Translations under genes and position numbers: made by a program | Shown here: in pieces, positions 15,203 through 23,254 of the stretch | Layout of the letters: each line of letters starts with the position of its first letter | How positions within the stretch are numbered: position 1 is the first letter of the stretch | DNA from: Novosphingobium aerophilum | Lineage (GTDB): Bacteria; Pseudomonadota; Alphaproteobacteria; Sphingomonadales; Sphingomonadaceae | Length of the DNA stretch: 33,342 nt | Reading direction: 5' to 3' | Assembly: GCF_014230305.1 (NCBI RefSeq) | Contig: NZ_JACLAU010000035.1 | Location: forward strand, 1 to 33,342 | Notes under the pieces: model-generated | What the model saw: only the letters and a program-made list of their open reading frames with translations | Told to the model about the DNA's origin: nothing | Database searches by the model: none

Positions 15203-16204
15203 ATGGCGCGCTTTCCTTTCTCCGCGATCGTCGGTCAGGACGAAATGAAGCTGGCGTTGCTGATCGCCGCGGTCGATCCGTCGATCGGCGGGGTCATGGT
15301 CTTCGGCGATCGCGGCACCGGAAAATCCACCGCCGCGCGCGCCCTCGCCGGGCTGCTGCCCCCGATCATGGTGATGGAGGGCTGCCGCTTCGGCTGTTCC
15401 CCGGACGAGCCGCGCGCCTGCCCCGGCCCCTGCGAAGCGGGCAAGGCTGTGAAGCGCAACGTCCCCTTCGTCGATCTGCCGCTGGGCGCCACCGAGGATC
15501 GCGTCCTGGGCTCGCTCGATCTGGAACGCGCGCTGCGCACCGGCGAGAAGGTGTTCGAACCCGGCCTGCTCGCCCGCGCGCACCGCGGCTTCCTTTACAT
15601 CGACGAGATCAACCTGCTGGAAGACCACCTGGTCGACCTGCTGCTCGACGTGGCCGCCTCGGGCGAGAACGTGGTCGAGCGCGAGGGCCTGTCGGTGCGG
15701 CACAAGGCACGCTTCGTGCTGATCGGCAGCGGCAACCCGGAAGAGGGCGAGTTGCGCCCGCAGCTGCTCGACCGCTTTGGCCTGTCGGTCGAGGTGCGCA
15801 CGCCGCGCGACATTGGCGACCGGGTCGAGATCATGCGGCGCTGCGCCGCGCACGATGCCGATTCCGCCGGCTTCGGCAAGGCCTGGGCCGACGAGGATGA
15901 CAAGATCCTCCACCAGATCGCCCGCGGCCAGAAGAAGCTGGCCAAGATGGAGGTCCCCGACGAGGTCCTGGTCGACGCCGCGCGGCTGTGCAGCGCCTGC
16001 GGGGTCGACGGGCTGCGGGGCGAACTGACCCTGATGCGCGCGGCGCGGGCCTATGCCGCGCTGAAGGGCGCCAAGCTGGTGCGCCGCGAACATCTGCTGG
16101 CGGTCGCGCCGCTGGCCCTGCGTCACCGCCTGCGCCGCGACGTGCTGGACGAAAGCGGATCGACCGCCCGCATCGAACGCGCGATCGCCGAACACTTCGC
16201 ATGA
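15203..16204 (+). CDS. bchI: Magnesium chelatase ATPase subunit I
   Basis: The 333-residue AAA+ subunit of Mg-chelatase works with BchD and BchH to insert Mg2+ into protoporphyrin IX, the first committed step to bacteriochlorophyll. Visible motifs are FPFSAIVGQDEMKLAL at the N-terminus, Walker A GDRGTGKST (residues 35-43), Walker B LYIDEINLL, and the conserved GSGNPEEGELRPQLLDRFGL segment. The ATG at 15203 fits the usual family start exactly; no Shine-Dalgarno sequence precedes it, and the base two positions before it is the end of a PpsR-like box. It heads an operon with bchD (ATGA overlap). bchH is not in the window and must be encoded elsewhere. Confidence 0.97.
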   Translation: MARFPFSAIVGQDEMKLALLIAAVDPSIGGVMVFGDRGTGKSTAARALAGLLPPIMVMEGCRFGCSPDEPRACPGPCEAGKAVKRNVPFVDLPLGATEDRVLGSLDLERALRTGEKVFEPGLLARAHRGFLYIDEINLLEDHLVDLLLDVAASGENVVEREGLSVRHKARFVLIGSGNPEEGELRPQLLDRFGLSVEVRTPRDIGDRVEIMRRCAAHDADSAGFGKAWADEDDKILHQIARGQKKLAKMEVPDEVLVDAARLCSACGVDGLRGELTLMRAARAYAALKGAKLVRREHLLAVAPLALRHRLRRDVLDESGSTARIERAIAEHFA

Positions 16205-17958
16205 CCGCGCCGGCCGCAGGCGCCGGAGAGCCGGAGCCCGATCCGGCGCTGGCCGCCGCACTGACCGCCGTGCGCCTGCTCGCGGCGGCCCCGCAGCGGC
16301 TGGGCGGCATCTGCCTGCGCGGCGAAGGCCCGGCGCGGAGCCTGGTGCTGGACCGCCTGCGCGCGCTGCTTCCGCCGGACACGCCCTGGCGGCGCCTCCC
16401 CGGCCATGTCGATGACGAGCGGCTGTGCGGGGGGATCGACATCGCCGCCAGCCTGGTCACCGGCACCCCGGTCCACCAGCGCGGGATCCTGGCCGAGGCC
16501 GCGGGTGGCGTGCTGATCGTGCCCCTGGCCGAGCGGCTGCGCACCGACGTCGCCGGCCGCATCGCGCAGGCGCTGGACGGAGAGGGGGATTTCCTGCTCG
16601 TCCTGCTCGATGACGGCGCGGAGGGCGAGGATCGCCCGCCGCTGGCCCTGCTCGAACGCCTCGCCTTCGATTGCGATCTGCGGCCGGTCCGCAGGCTTGC
16701 TCCGGTCGATCCGGCCGTGCCGTCCGAAGGTGCGGCCCAGGCCTGGCTCTCGGACGACGGGCTCGATGCTCTGGCGGCGACGGGGGAGGCGCTGGGCATC
16801 CCGTCGCTGCGGCCGCTGCTGTTCGCCGCTGCCGCCGCCCGCACCGCCGCCGCTCTGGCCGGGCGGGGTGAGGTGGAGCAGGCCGATCTCGAACTGGCGG
16901 TGCGGCTGGTGCTGGCGCCGCGCGCCACCCGCCTGCCCCCCCAGTCCGCCCCCGAGGACTCCGCCCCGGACAGTCCGCCCGAGCCGCCGCCCCCGGGGGA
17001 TGAGCCGCAAGGGGGGCCGGACCGCGACGAGGATGACCAGCCCGCCCCGGAATCACTGCCCGAGGACCTGCTGATCGAGGCGGCGAAAGCCGCGATCCCG
17101 TCCGACGTGCTCGAACTGATCGCCGCCGGCCGCGCGATGCGTTCGGCGCGCGGCGGCGGGGCGGGGCGGCGGACCGCCTCCAAGCTGCGCGGACGGCCGC
17201 TCGGCTCCCGCCCCGGCATGCCGGGGGGCGGCGTGCGGCTGGCGCTGGTCGACACCCTCCGCGCGGCGATCCCGTGGCAGGGGCTGCGCCGCCGCGAGCC
17301 CGCTGTCCCCGGGGCCGGACTGATCCGCTTCCGCCGGGATGACCTGCGCGTGCGCCGGTTCGAGGAACGGACCGCCACGGTCACGGTGTTCTGCGTCGAT
17401 GCCTCGGGATCGGCCGCGCTGGCCCGGCTGGGCGAGGCCAAGGGCGCGGTCGAGCTGATCCTGGCCCAGGCCTATGTGAAGCGCACCGAGGTCGCGCTGA
17501 TCGCGTTCCGTGGGGAGGGGGCGGAACTGCTGCTGCCCCCGACCCGCTCGCTGACCCGCGCCAAGCGCGCGCTGGGCGCCCTGCCGGGCGGGGGCGGGAC
17601 CCCGCTGGCCAGCGGGATCGCCCTGGCCGCCCAGGTGGGGGACGCCATCGCCGCGCGCGGCCGCAGCCCGTTCTTCGTCTTCCTGACCGACGGCAGCGCC
17701 AACATCGCGGCCGACGGGGCGCGCGGGCGGCCCCAGGCCCAGGAGGACGCGCTGGCCGCCGCGCGGCGGCTCGCCGCCGAACAGCGCCAGGCCGTGGTGA
17801 TCGACATTTCCGCCCGTCCCCGGCCCGAGGCGGCCCGGCTGGCCGAGGCGATGCGGGCGCGCTACCTGCCCCTGCCCTTCGCCAATGCCCAGGCGCTGCA
17901 GGCGGCGGTGGCGCTGGTGACGCCCGGGGATCGTCCGGGCCGCCGGTCCGCGGCATGA
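16201..17958 (+). CDS. bchD: Magnesium chelatase subunit D
   Basis: The 585-residue partner of BchI forms the ID complex that drives Mg insertion by BchH. The N-terminal AAA+-like module (residues about 15-240) has no intact Walker A motif, as usual for BchD. A Pro-rich, acidic linker (about 245-290) follows, and then a C-terminal von Willebrand A domain with MIDAS motif DASGS (Asp400) and LTDGSAN. The start ATG overlaps the bchI stop, which fixes it despite open sequence upstream. The product is normal in length for the family and is translationally coupled on both sides (ATGA with bchO). Confidence 0.96.
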   Translation: MTAPAAGAGEPEPDPALAAALTAVRLLAAAPQRLGGICLRGEGPARSLVLDRLRALLPPDTPWRRLPGHVDDERLCGGIDIAASLVTGTPVHQRGILAEAAGGVLIVPLAERLRTDVAGRIAQALDGEGDFLLVLLDDGAEGEDRPPLALLERLAFDCDLRPVRRLAPVDPAVPSEGAAQAWLSDDGLDALAATGEALGIPSLRPLLFAAAAARTAAALAGRGEVEQADLELAVRLVLAPRATRLPPQSAPEDSAPDSPPEPPPPGDEPQGGPDRDEDDQPAPESLPEDLLIEAAKAAIPSDVLELIAAGRAMRSARGGGAGRRTASKLRGRPLGSRPGMPGGGVRLALVDTLRAAIPWQGLRRREPAVPGAGLIRFRRDDLRVRRFEERTATVTVFCVDASGSAALARLGEAKGAVELILAQAYVKRTEVALIAFRGEGAELLLPPTRSLTRAKRALGALPGGGGTPLASGIALAAQVGDAIAARGRSPFFVFLTDGSANIAADGARGRPQAQEDALAAARRLAAEQRQAVVIDISARPRPEAARLAEAMRARYLPLPFANAQALQAAVALVTPGDRPGRRSAA

Positions 17959-18842
17959 GCGCGCTGCGCTGGGAGGTGGAGGGGCGCGACTGGCCCAACC
18001 GGGCGAGCAGCCGTTTCGTCGATTCCGGAGGGCTGCGCTGGCATGTCCAGGTGGCGGGCGAAGGGCCGGCGGTGGTCCTGCTCCACGGCACGGGCGCCGC
18101 CAGCCACAGCTGGCGCGATGTCCTGCCCGATCTGGCCACCACGGCCACGGTGATCGCCCCCGACCTGCCCGGCCACGGCTTCACCCGGGGCCGCCCGCGC
18201 GGCGGCCTGACCCTGCCGGGCATGGCGCGGGCGCTGGGCGAGCTGCTCGGCACGCTCGGCGTGGACGGGCCCGCCCTGCTGGTCGGCCATTCGGCCGGCG
18301 CGGCGATCGCGCTGCAACTGGCGCAGGACCGCGATCGCGGGGAGCGGGTGCTGGGCTTCAACCCGGCGTTGATGCCCTTCCCCGGTCTGGCCGCGCGGCT
18401 GTTCCCCTCGCTGGCCAAGCTGCTGTTCCTCAACCCGCTGGTGCCGCGGATGATGGCGGGCATGGCCGGCTGGCCCGGAGAGGTCGAACGCTTCCTGGGC
18501 CGCGCCACCGGATCGACCATCGCCGCCGAGGGCCTGGCGGCCTACCGCAGGCTGTTCACCAACCCGGACCATTGCGCCGGGGCGATGGAGATGATGGCCA
18601 ACTGGGACCTGGAGGCCTTCGGCCGGGTCCTGCCGCAGATCGCTGCGCCGGTGCGGCTGATCCATTCGGACCGGGACAGTGCCGTGCCAGTCGATTCGGT
18701 CGAGCGCGCCGCCGCGCTGATCCCGCATGCCCGGCTGGACGTCTGGCCCGGGCTGGGCCATCTGGCTCATGAGGAACGCCCCGACCTGGCCGTGGCCGCG
18801 ATCCGGGAGCAGGTCGACACCGCGCGGAAGGAACCGGCATGA
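17955..18842 (+). CDS. bchO: Alpha/beta-hydrolase BchO, Mg-chelatase-associated
   Basis: The 295-residue alpha/beta-hydrolase has the oxyanion HGTG (His44) after VVLL, nucleophile elbow VGHSAG (Ser113), and a C-terminal GLGHLAHEERP with the candidate catalytic His. BchO is consistently encoded beside bchI and bchD and is thought to assist Mg-protoporphyrin formation; its precise reaction is not established. The start ATG overlaps the bchD stop. Its own stop overlaps the ATG of a 51-codon gene, so four genes form one coupled unit. Confidence 0.94.
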   Translation: MSALRWEVEGRDWPNRASSRFVDSGGLRWHVQVAGEGPAVVLLHGTGAASHSWRDVLPDLATTATVIAPDLPGHGFTRGRPRGGLTLPGMARALGELLGTLGVDGPALLVGHSAGAAIALQLAQDRDRGERVLGFNPALMPFPGLAARLFPSLAKLLFLNPLVPRMMAGMAGWPGEVERFLGRATGSTIAAEGLAAYRRLFTNPDHCAGAMEMMANWDLEAFGRVLPQIAAPVRLIHSDRDSAVPVDSVERAAALIPHARLDVWPGLGHLAHEERPDLAVAAIREQVDTARKEPA

Positions 18843-18994
18843 GCAGCTTCAGCGAACACTTCGGCTGGGTCGAAATGGTCTTCACCTCGATCATCGCCTT
18901 CGGCTTCGGCGGCTACCAACTGTGGTCGGTCAACCGCGAGATCCGCGCGGACCGCGAGAAGGCGGCGCGCAAGGATGAGGACAGGGGTGCGTGA
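18839..18994 (+). CDS. Small single-membrane-segment protein at the end of the bchIDO operon
   Basis: A 51-residue frame starts with an ATG that overlaps the bchO stop (ATGA). The sequence begins MSSFSEHFGW, continues with one hydrophobic segment (about residues 11-30, VEMVFTSIIAFGFGGYQLW) and ends in a highly charged tail (NREIRADREKAARKDEDRG). This amphipathic, one-helix layout with a charged C-terminus and tight coupling is what a real small membrane protein looks like, not random GC-rich sequence. It is too short for standard gene calling and the function is unknown; its position suggests a role linked to Mg-chelatase or pigment assembly at the membrane. Confidence 0.78.
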   Translation: MSSFSEHFGWVEMVFTSIIAFGFGGYQLWSVNREIRADREKAARKDEDRGA

Positions 18995-19038
18995 ACACGG
19001 CCCCGAGGCCGGTTTCGCCCGGTTGCGGACTTTTGTTT

Positions 19039-19215
19039 CCTCCCCGGTACGGGGAGGGGGACCACCGAAGGTGGTGGAGGGGCACTCTCCTTGGGGCAAG
19101 GCAGCTGGTCAAGGCGGGGTGCCCCTCCACCATCCTGCCCGCAGGGCAGTTTACCCTGAGCGGCCGGCCTGCCGGCCAGCCGAAGGGGATGGTCCCCCTC
19201 CCCCGGTGGGGGAGG
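19039..19215. repeat. Composite palindromic intergenic element 1
   Basis: A run of stem-loops: CCTCCCCG/CGGGGAGG (19039-19057), ACCACC/GGTGGT (19061-19075), a long-range pair TGGTGGAGGGGCAC (19072-19085) with GTGCCCCTCCACCA (19119-19132), CTGCCC/GGGCAG (19135-19149), GCCGGC stems near 19172, and CCTCCCCC/GGGGGAGG (19197-19215). The outer CCTCCCC...GGGGAGG theme bounds the block, as in mobile palindromic elements. It is followed by GAACGTCCGCTCC, similar to the sequence after element 2. Confidence 0.7.
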
Positions 19216-19332
19216 ATCAGGAACGTCCGCTCCCCCACCCTACACGGTCATCAGGCTCCCACCCTCCATCGTCGCCCCGGCCTTGAGCCGCGGCAGGGCT
19301 TGCGGAGCCACAGTGGGGGAAGAACAGCCCTC

Positions 19333-19351
19333 TCCCGGGTCAAGCCCGGGA
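19333..19351. repeat. Short intergenic stem-loop
   Basis: TCCCGGG and CCCGGGA arms around TCAAG, followed by ACGACG. This motif has the look of a short palindromic repeat scattered through sphingomonad intergenic regions; it is the only copy seen here. Confidence 0.5.
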
Positions 19352-19417
19352 CGACGAGGTGAGAGTTATGTAGACAGATTCGAACGACCGATTGCGCCCG
19401 GTTGAGGGCATTCCGAT

Positions 19418-19566
19418 CCTCCCCCGTTTTGCGCAGCACAACGGGGGAGGGGGACCGCGCTGCCGCAGGCAGCGGGGTGGAGGGGGACAGCAACCGGCCC
19501 CCTCCGTCAGCTACCTGCGGCGGCTGACACCTCCCCCGTTGCATCCTGCGGATGAAACAGGGGAGG
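19418..19566. repeat. Composite palindromic intergenic element 2
   Basis: A second array built like element 1: CCTCCCCCGTT/AACGGGGGAGG (19418-19450), CGCTGCC/GGCAGCG (19458-19474), GTCAGC/GCTGAC (near 19507-19529) and CCTCCCC/GGGGAGG (near 19531-19566), followed by GAGGACGTCCGCTCC. The two elements share outer stems and the trailing ACGTCCGCTCC, which suggests a common family rather than chance. Confidence 0.7.
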
Positions 19567-19602
19567 ATCTGAGGACGTCCGCTCCTTGCCCCCTATCGGC
19601 CC

Positions 19603-20520
19603 TCACCCCCGCGATCGTGGAATCCGATAGGGCAGCATCCACTGCACCACCGGGTTGGCGAAGCGATCGAGATCGAGGCTTTCCTGAACGGCCACGACCC
19701 GTTCGCCATGGAGTTCCGCCGACAGGGTCGAGCGGGCGTAGAACGGCGCGTCCTCCCAGGTCCGCACGACCTGCGCCAGGCCGCGATCGGCCCGGGTCTT
19801 GCGTTCCATCAGCCACCAGGTTCCGGGCAGCGGCGCGACCGGGGGCAGCTCCACCTCCTGCGGAACCCCGTCGCGACCGAACCGCAGCGCGCTGGCAAAG
19901 CCGCGGCCATCGCGGCGGATCCCCTCATAGCTGACCAGCGCCCCGCCCTTGCCGTGGGCCCGCGACCAGTGCCAGACCCGGAAGCCCTCTTCCAGCGACT
20001 CGCTGCCGAAGTTCGAATCGAGATAGGCGTCGCCCTGCCAGCGCAGGTCCGGGCGCTCCATCACCACCTCGATCCGCGCGCGCGGGGCGATGCAGTGCCA
20101 GCGGTGCCGGCCGGCGGGATCGAGCGCGAAGGCGCGATCGTTGAGCGCCTCGGGAATCACCCGGATGCGCCCGGCGACGCGGCGCTGCCAGGGCACGCCC
20201 AGCCGCTTGTCGCGCTCCTCGATCACGATTTCCAGCGCCTCGCCGGTCCAGTGGACGTGGCTGGGGCCGAGCTGGAGCGTATCGGCATCGCGGCGCACCT
20301 CGCCGCGCGTGCGCTCGGTCATGGTCCAGCGCGCGCCCGGACCGTACAACGCGACGTTGAGCGCGCAGTGGTTGAGCGGATCGCCGCGCCCGCTGGCCTT
20401 GTAGTAGGGCGAGAAGACGCTGCCGATGAAGGCGATGATGGTCAGTCCGTGGCGGCCGCAGTCGCTGAGCGCGTCGACATACCACCAGCCATAGCCACCG
20501 GGTGGGACCGCCGCATCGAA
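19603..20520 (-). CDS. crtC: Hydroxyneurosporene synthase / carotenoid 1,2-hydratase (start uncertain)
   Basis: CrtC adds water across the 1,2 double bond of acyclic carotenoids. The product shows the family landmarks PPGGYGWWYVDALSD, GLTIIAFIGSVFSPYY, DPLNHCALNVALYGPGARWTMTER and YLDSNFGSESLEEGF, giving about 305 residues of conserved sequence. The conserved region begins at about 20520 (FDAAVPPGG), inside the 3' end of crtD, which continues to 20442. No ATG, GTG or TTG occurs in this frame between an ATG at 20811 and a TTG far inside the conserved part, so the given 5' limit is the conserved boundary and not a verified start codon. Either a longer protein starting at 20811 (402 residues), a non-standard start, or coupling by frameshift from crtD must apply. 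Confidence 0.88.
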   Translation of the reverse strand, partial: FDAAVPPGGYGWWYVDALSDCGRHGLTIIAFIGSVFSPYYKASGRGDPLNHCALNVALYGPGARWTMTERTRGEVRRDADTLQLGPSHVHWTGEALEIVIEERDKRLGVPWQRRVAGRIRVIPEALNDRAFALDPAGRHRWHCIAPRARIEVVMERPDLRWQGDAYLDSNFGSESLEEGFRVWHWSRAHGKGGALVSYEGIRRDGRGFASALRFGRDGVPQEVELPPVAPLPGTWWLMERKTRADRGLAQVVRTWEDAPFYARSTLSAELHGERVVAVQESLDLDRFANPVVQWMLPYRIPRSRG

Positions 20521-22028
20521 GCGAGGTCGTGCAGCACCGCCTGGCTCGCCAGTCGTCCCGACAAGGCGGCCATCGGCACCCCCGCTCCCGGGTGGGTACT
20601 TCCACCCGCGCAGTAGAGCCCAGGGATCCCGGTCCGCGTGCCCTGCCGGAGGAAGGACGCCGCCCAGCCGTGCGAGGCTCGTCCATAGATCGCTCCGCCG
20701 GTCGAGGGCAAAAAGGTCTCGAATGCGTTCGGCGTCAGCAGCGTGTGCGGGAAGTCCGGTTCCAGCTCCAGCCCGCAGCGGGCCAGGCTCCGCGTCATGG
20801 CCTGGGTGCATTGGTCCTTCTCCTGTTCGGTATAGGCATGGCTGTCGCCGTTGGCCGGGGCATTGACGATGATCTGCAGCCGTTCCCGTCCGTCGGGCGT
20901 CGGGCCGGAGCCCTCCCCGCGATCCTGGGCGCAGACATAGACACTGGGGTCGGACGGCGGGGCGCCGCCGTGGATATCGGCGAATTCCCGCGGGTAATCG
21001 GGCGAGAACAGCACGTTGTGACGCTGCAGCGGAAAGCCGGAGGTTCGCGTGTGGGCCAGCCAGACCATGGCCGAGAGCGAGCGCTTGCGCGGGGCGTAGC
21101 CACTCACCGCCATGGCCCCGAGCGGGCCGAAGCGACCGGCGGCCAGCGCGGCGGGATCGGCATTGGCGATCACCGCGTCGGCCTCGATCCGCTCACCATC
21201 CGCCAGGGCCAGGCCGGAGATGCGCCCGCCGCGGGTCTCGACCATGGCCGCCGAGGTGCCGAAGCGGAACCGCGCTCCGTGGCGCTGCGCGAGGCGCATC
21301 AGCGCCGCGGCGAGCGCGCTCATCCCGCCCTCGAGCAGCCAGACCCCCTGGGCCTCGACATGGGCGATCAGCATCAGCGTGGCCGGCGTGGCGAAGGGCG
21401 AGGAGCCGCAATAGGTGGAATACCGCGCGAACAGCTGGCGCAGGCGCGGGTCGGCGAAATGCTGGCCCAGCACCTTCCACAGGCTTTCATAGGGGCGGAT
21501 GGCGAGCAGGTCCCCCACCCGCCACAGTCCGATCCGCCACATCAGCGCGGGCGGCCAGGCCAGCTTGCTGCCGCGCAGCATCGGCTTGTCGAGAATGCCG
21601 TGAATCCGCGCCGCCTCGGTCCGGAAGGCACGGAAGCCCGCGGCGGCGGCGGCCCCGGCGAAATCGCCGATCGCGGCCTCGCTGCGTGCCGGATCGGCGA
21701 ACAGGTCAAGCTGCTGCCCCGGCTCCCAGGCGTGCCGGGCCAGCACATCGGCCCGATGGATCGTGACATGGTCGGTCAGCTCGGCGCCGCATTCGCGAAA
21801 GATATCCTCGAACACGTCGCGCAGCGTGAACACGGTGGGCCCGGCATCGATCGCCGCGCCATCGACCGGCAGTTGCCGCGCCTTGCCCCCGGGGTGGTGG
21901 GCCTTTTCGATGACGGTGACCGCACAGCCGCGCGCCGCGAGCAGCGCCGCCGCGGCCAGACCGCCGATTCCGGCCCCGATGATGGCCACCCTGGCGTCCG
22001 CGCCCCAAGCCTTGTTGCCAGCGCCCAT
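20442..22028 (-). CDS. crtD: Carotenoid 3,4-desaturase (methoxyneurosporene dehydrogenase)
   Basis: The 528-residue phytoene-desaturase-family flavoprotein carries the N-terminal FAD motif VAIIGAGIGGLAAAALLAARG (residues about 14-34), VIEKAHHPGGKARQ, the central FARYSTYCGSSPFATPATL and the C-terminal GLYCAGGSTHPGAGVPMAALSGR. CrtD introduces the C-3,4 double bonds in the hydroxyneurosporene/spheroidene/spirilloxanthin branch. The start at 22028 has GAAAGG eleven bases upstream and gives the FAD fold at its usual distance; the open frame continues farther but into the crtF promoter. The last ~25 residues (MRRSHPVAMAGGMST...) run into crtC in another frame and are not part of the usual desaturase. 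Divergent from crtF. Confidence 0.95.
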   Translation of the reverse strand: MGAGNKAWGADARVAIIGAGIGGLAAAALLAARGCAVTVIEKAHHPGGKARQLPVDGAAIDAGPTVFTLRDVFEDIFRECGAELTDHVTIHRADVLARHAWEPGQQLDLFADPARSEAAIGDFAGAAAAAGFRAFRTEAARIHGILDKPMLRGSKLAWPPALMWRIGLWRVGDLLAIRPYESLWKVLGQHFADPRLRQLFARYSTYCGSSPFATPATLMLIAHVEAQGVWLLEGGMSALAAALMRLAQRHGARFRFGTSAAMVETRGGRISGLALADGERIEADAVIANADPAALAAGRFGPLGAMAVSGYAPRKRSLSAMVWLAHTRTSGFPLQRHNVLFSPDYPREFADIHGGAPPSDPSVYVCAQDRGEGSGPTPDGRERLQIIVNAPANGDSHAYTEQEKDQCTQAMTRSLARCGLELEPDFPHTLLTPNAFETFLPSTGGAIYGRASHGWAASFLRQGTRTGIPGLYCAGGSTHPGAGVPMAALSGRLASQAVLHDLASMRRSHPVAMAGGMSTRSATAAATD

Positions 22029-22066
22029 CGAGCGTGCCTTTCGCCAGCGGAGAGTCCGCCGCGAAT

Positions 22067-22095
22067 ATAATTGATCTTTACACGATACATGTCCA
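22067..22095 (-). promoter_or_regulatory. Possible sigma70-type promoter of crtDC
   Basis: On the minus strand TGGACA (22095-22090) is a good -35 element followed by 17 bases and AATTAT (22072-22067), with a run of A/T-rich sequence rare in this region. The -35 lies inside the TGT-N12-ACA box, so repressor binding would block it. Predicted from sequence only. Confidence 0.45.
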
Positions 22096-22107
22096 CTCTT
22101 TTGGACA
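22090..22107. promoter_or_regulatory. PpsR/CrtJ box between crtD and crtF
   Basis: TGTCCACTCTTTTGGACA matches the PpsR/CrtJ consensus TGT-N12-ACA exactly and is palindromic beyond it (TGTCCA/TGGACA). It occupies the 80-bp divergent spacer, 62 bases from the crtD start and one base before the crtF ATG, so it could control both directions. This is a known arrangement for aerobic or light repression of carotenoid genes; the regulator itself is not encoded in the window. Confidence 0.8.
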
Positions 22108-22108
22108 T

Positions 22109-23254
22109 ATGCCAACCTCGATCGCCGCAAGCGGCCCTCTGCGGCCCCCTGGCCCGCCCGAATGGCGGCGGCGCTGGACGGCCTGGCGCAACGCCACGAT
22201 CGCCAGCCCCCGCTTCCAGGCCTGGGCCGCGCGGCTGCCCCTGTTCCGCACCGTGGCACGGCGGCGGGCGGCGCAGGCCTTCGATCTGCTGGCCGGCTTC
22301 TGCTATTCGCAGATCCTCCAGGCGGCCGACGCGGCCGGCCTGCTCGACCGGCTGGCGGAAGGGCCCGCCGATCTGACGGCCGTGCAGCAGACCACCGGCC
22401 TGCCGGAACCCGCCGCCCTGCGACTCGTCCGCGCCGCCGCCGCGATCGACCTGGCCGAAGAGATTGCCCCGGGGTGGTGGATGCTGGGCCAGCAGGGCGC
22501 CGCGCTGCAGGCCAACCCCGGCGCCCTGGCCATGGTGCGGCACCATGCGCTGCTCTACGCCGATCTGGCGGAGCCGCTCGAGCTGTTCAGGCGCAACCGG
22601 GAAGAGCCCACGGCCTTGTCCCGGTTCTGGCACTATACCTCTGAAACAGAAGCGGATTGTGCGGATCGATACTCCACCCTGATGGCCCAGTCCCAGGCCA
22701 TGGTGGCGCGCGAGACACTGGCCGCCTACCCCTTTGCGCGGCACCGCCGGGTGCTCGATCTGGGGGGCGGCCATGGCGTGTTCATCCGCGCCCTGGCCGG
22801 GGCCTGCCCCGATCTCGAACTGGGCGTGTTCGATCTCCCCCCGGTGATCGCCGGGACCGCGGATCGCATCGCCGGAAGCCCGGCCGCCACGCGCGTGAGC
22901 CTGCACCCGGGCGACTTCTTCCGGACCCCGCTGCCGCAGGGATACGACTGCATCACCCTGGTGCGCATCCTGCATGACCACGACGATGGCCCGGTCCAGG
23001 CCCTGCTCGACTCAGCCTGGGCGGCGCTGCCGGCAGGGGGGCGACTCGTCATCGCCGAACCCATGGCGGGCACGCCGGGAGCCACGGCCATGGGTGACGG
23101 CTACTTCGGACTTTACCTATGGGCGATGAATTCGGGACGCCCGCGCACCGCCGCGGAATACGGGACCATGCTGGAATCAGCCGGCTTTTCCCATTGGCGC
23201 CGCGCCACCACCCACCTGCCGGCGATCGCCAGCGTTGTTGTCAGCACAAAGTGA
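22109..23254 (+). CDS. crtF: Demethylspheroidene (hydroxyneurosporene) O-methyltransferase
   Basis: The 381-residue S-adenosylmethionine-dependent O-methyltransferase 2-type enzyme has a dimerisation helix region (FDLLAGFCYSQILQAADAAGLLDRLAEGP), a SAM-binding motif VLDLGGGHG (residues 215-223), and motifs ITLVRILHDHDDGP and LVIAEPM. CrtF methylates the 1-hydroxyl made by CrtC. The ATG at 22109 gives the expected N-terminus, but it has no ribosome binding site and stands one base after the PpsR box. A GTG at 22034 would give 25 more, unconserved residues overlapping the promoter. crtF reads divergently from crtDC; its 3' end overlaps the first bchC regulator box. Confidence 0.93.
   Translation: MPTSIAASGPLRPPGPPEWRRRWTAWRNATIASPRFQAWAARLPLFRTVARRRAAQAFDLLAGFCYSQILQAADAAGLLDRLAEGPADLTAVQQTTGLPEPAALRLVRAAAAIDLAEEIAPGWWMLGQQGAALQANPGALAMVRHHALLYADLAEPLELFRRNREEPTALSRFWHYTSETEADCADRYSTLMAQSQAMVARETLAAYPFARHRRVLDLGGGHGVFIRALAGACPDLELGVFDLPPVIAGTADRIAGSPAATRVSLHPGDFFRTPLPQGYDCITLVRILHDHDDGPVQALLDSAWAALPAGGRLVIAEPMAGTPGATAMGDGYFGLYLWAMNSGRPRTAAEYGTMLESAGFSHWRRATTHLPAIASVVVSTK

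Larger units (their letters stand above)
18995..19602. other. Gene-free convergent spacer full of stem-loops
   Basis: About 600 bases between the bchIDO operon and the convergent crtDC operon. No coding sequence is credible on either strand. Nearly all of it consists of inverted repeats, listed separately, which should also end transcription from both sides. Confidence 0.75.

Noticed and set aside
22034..22108. GTG start for crtF at 22034
   Set aside because: It would translate through the promoter and PpsR box and add residues not typical of CrtF.
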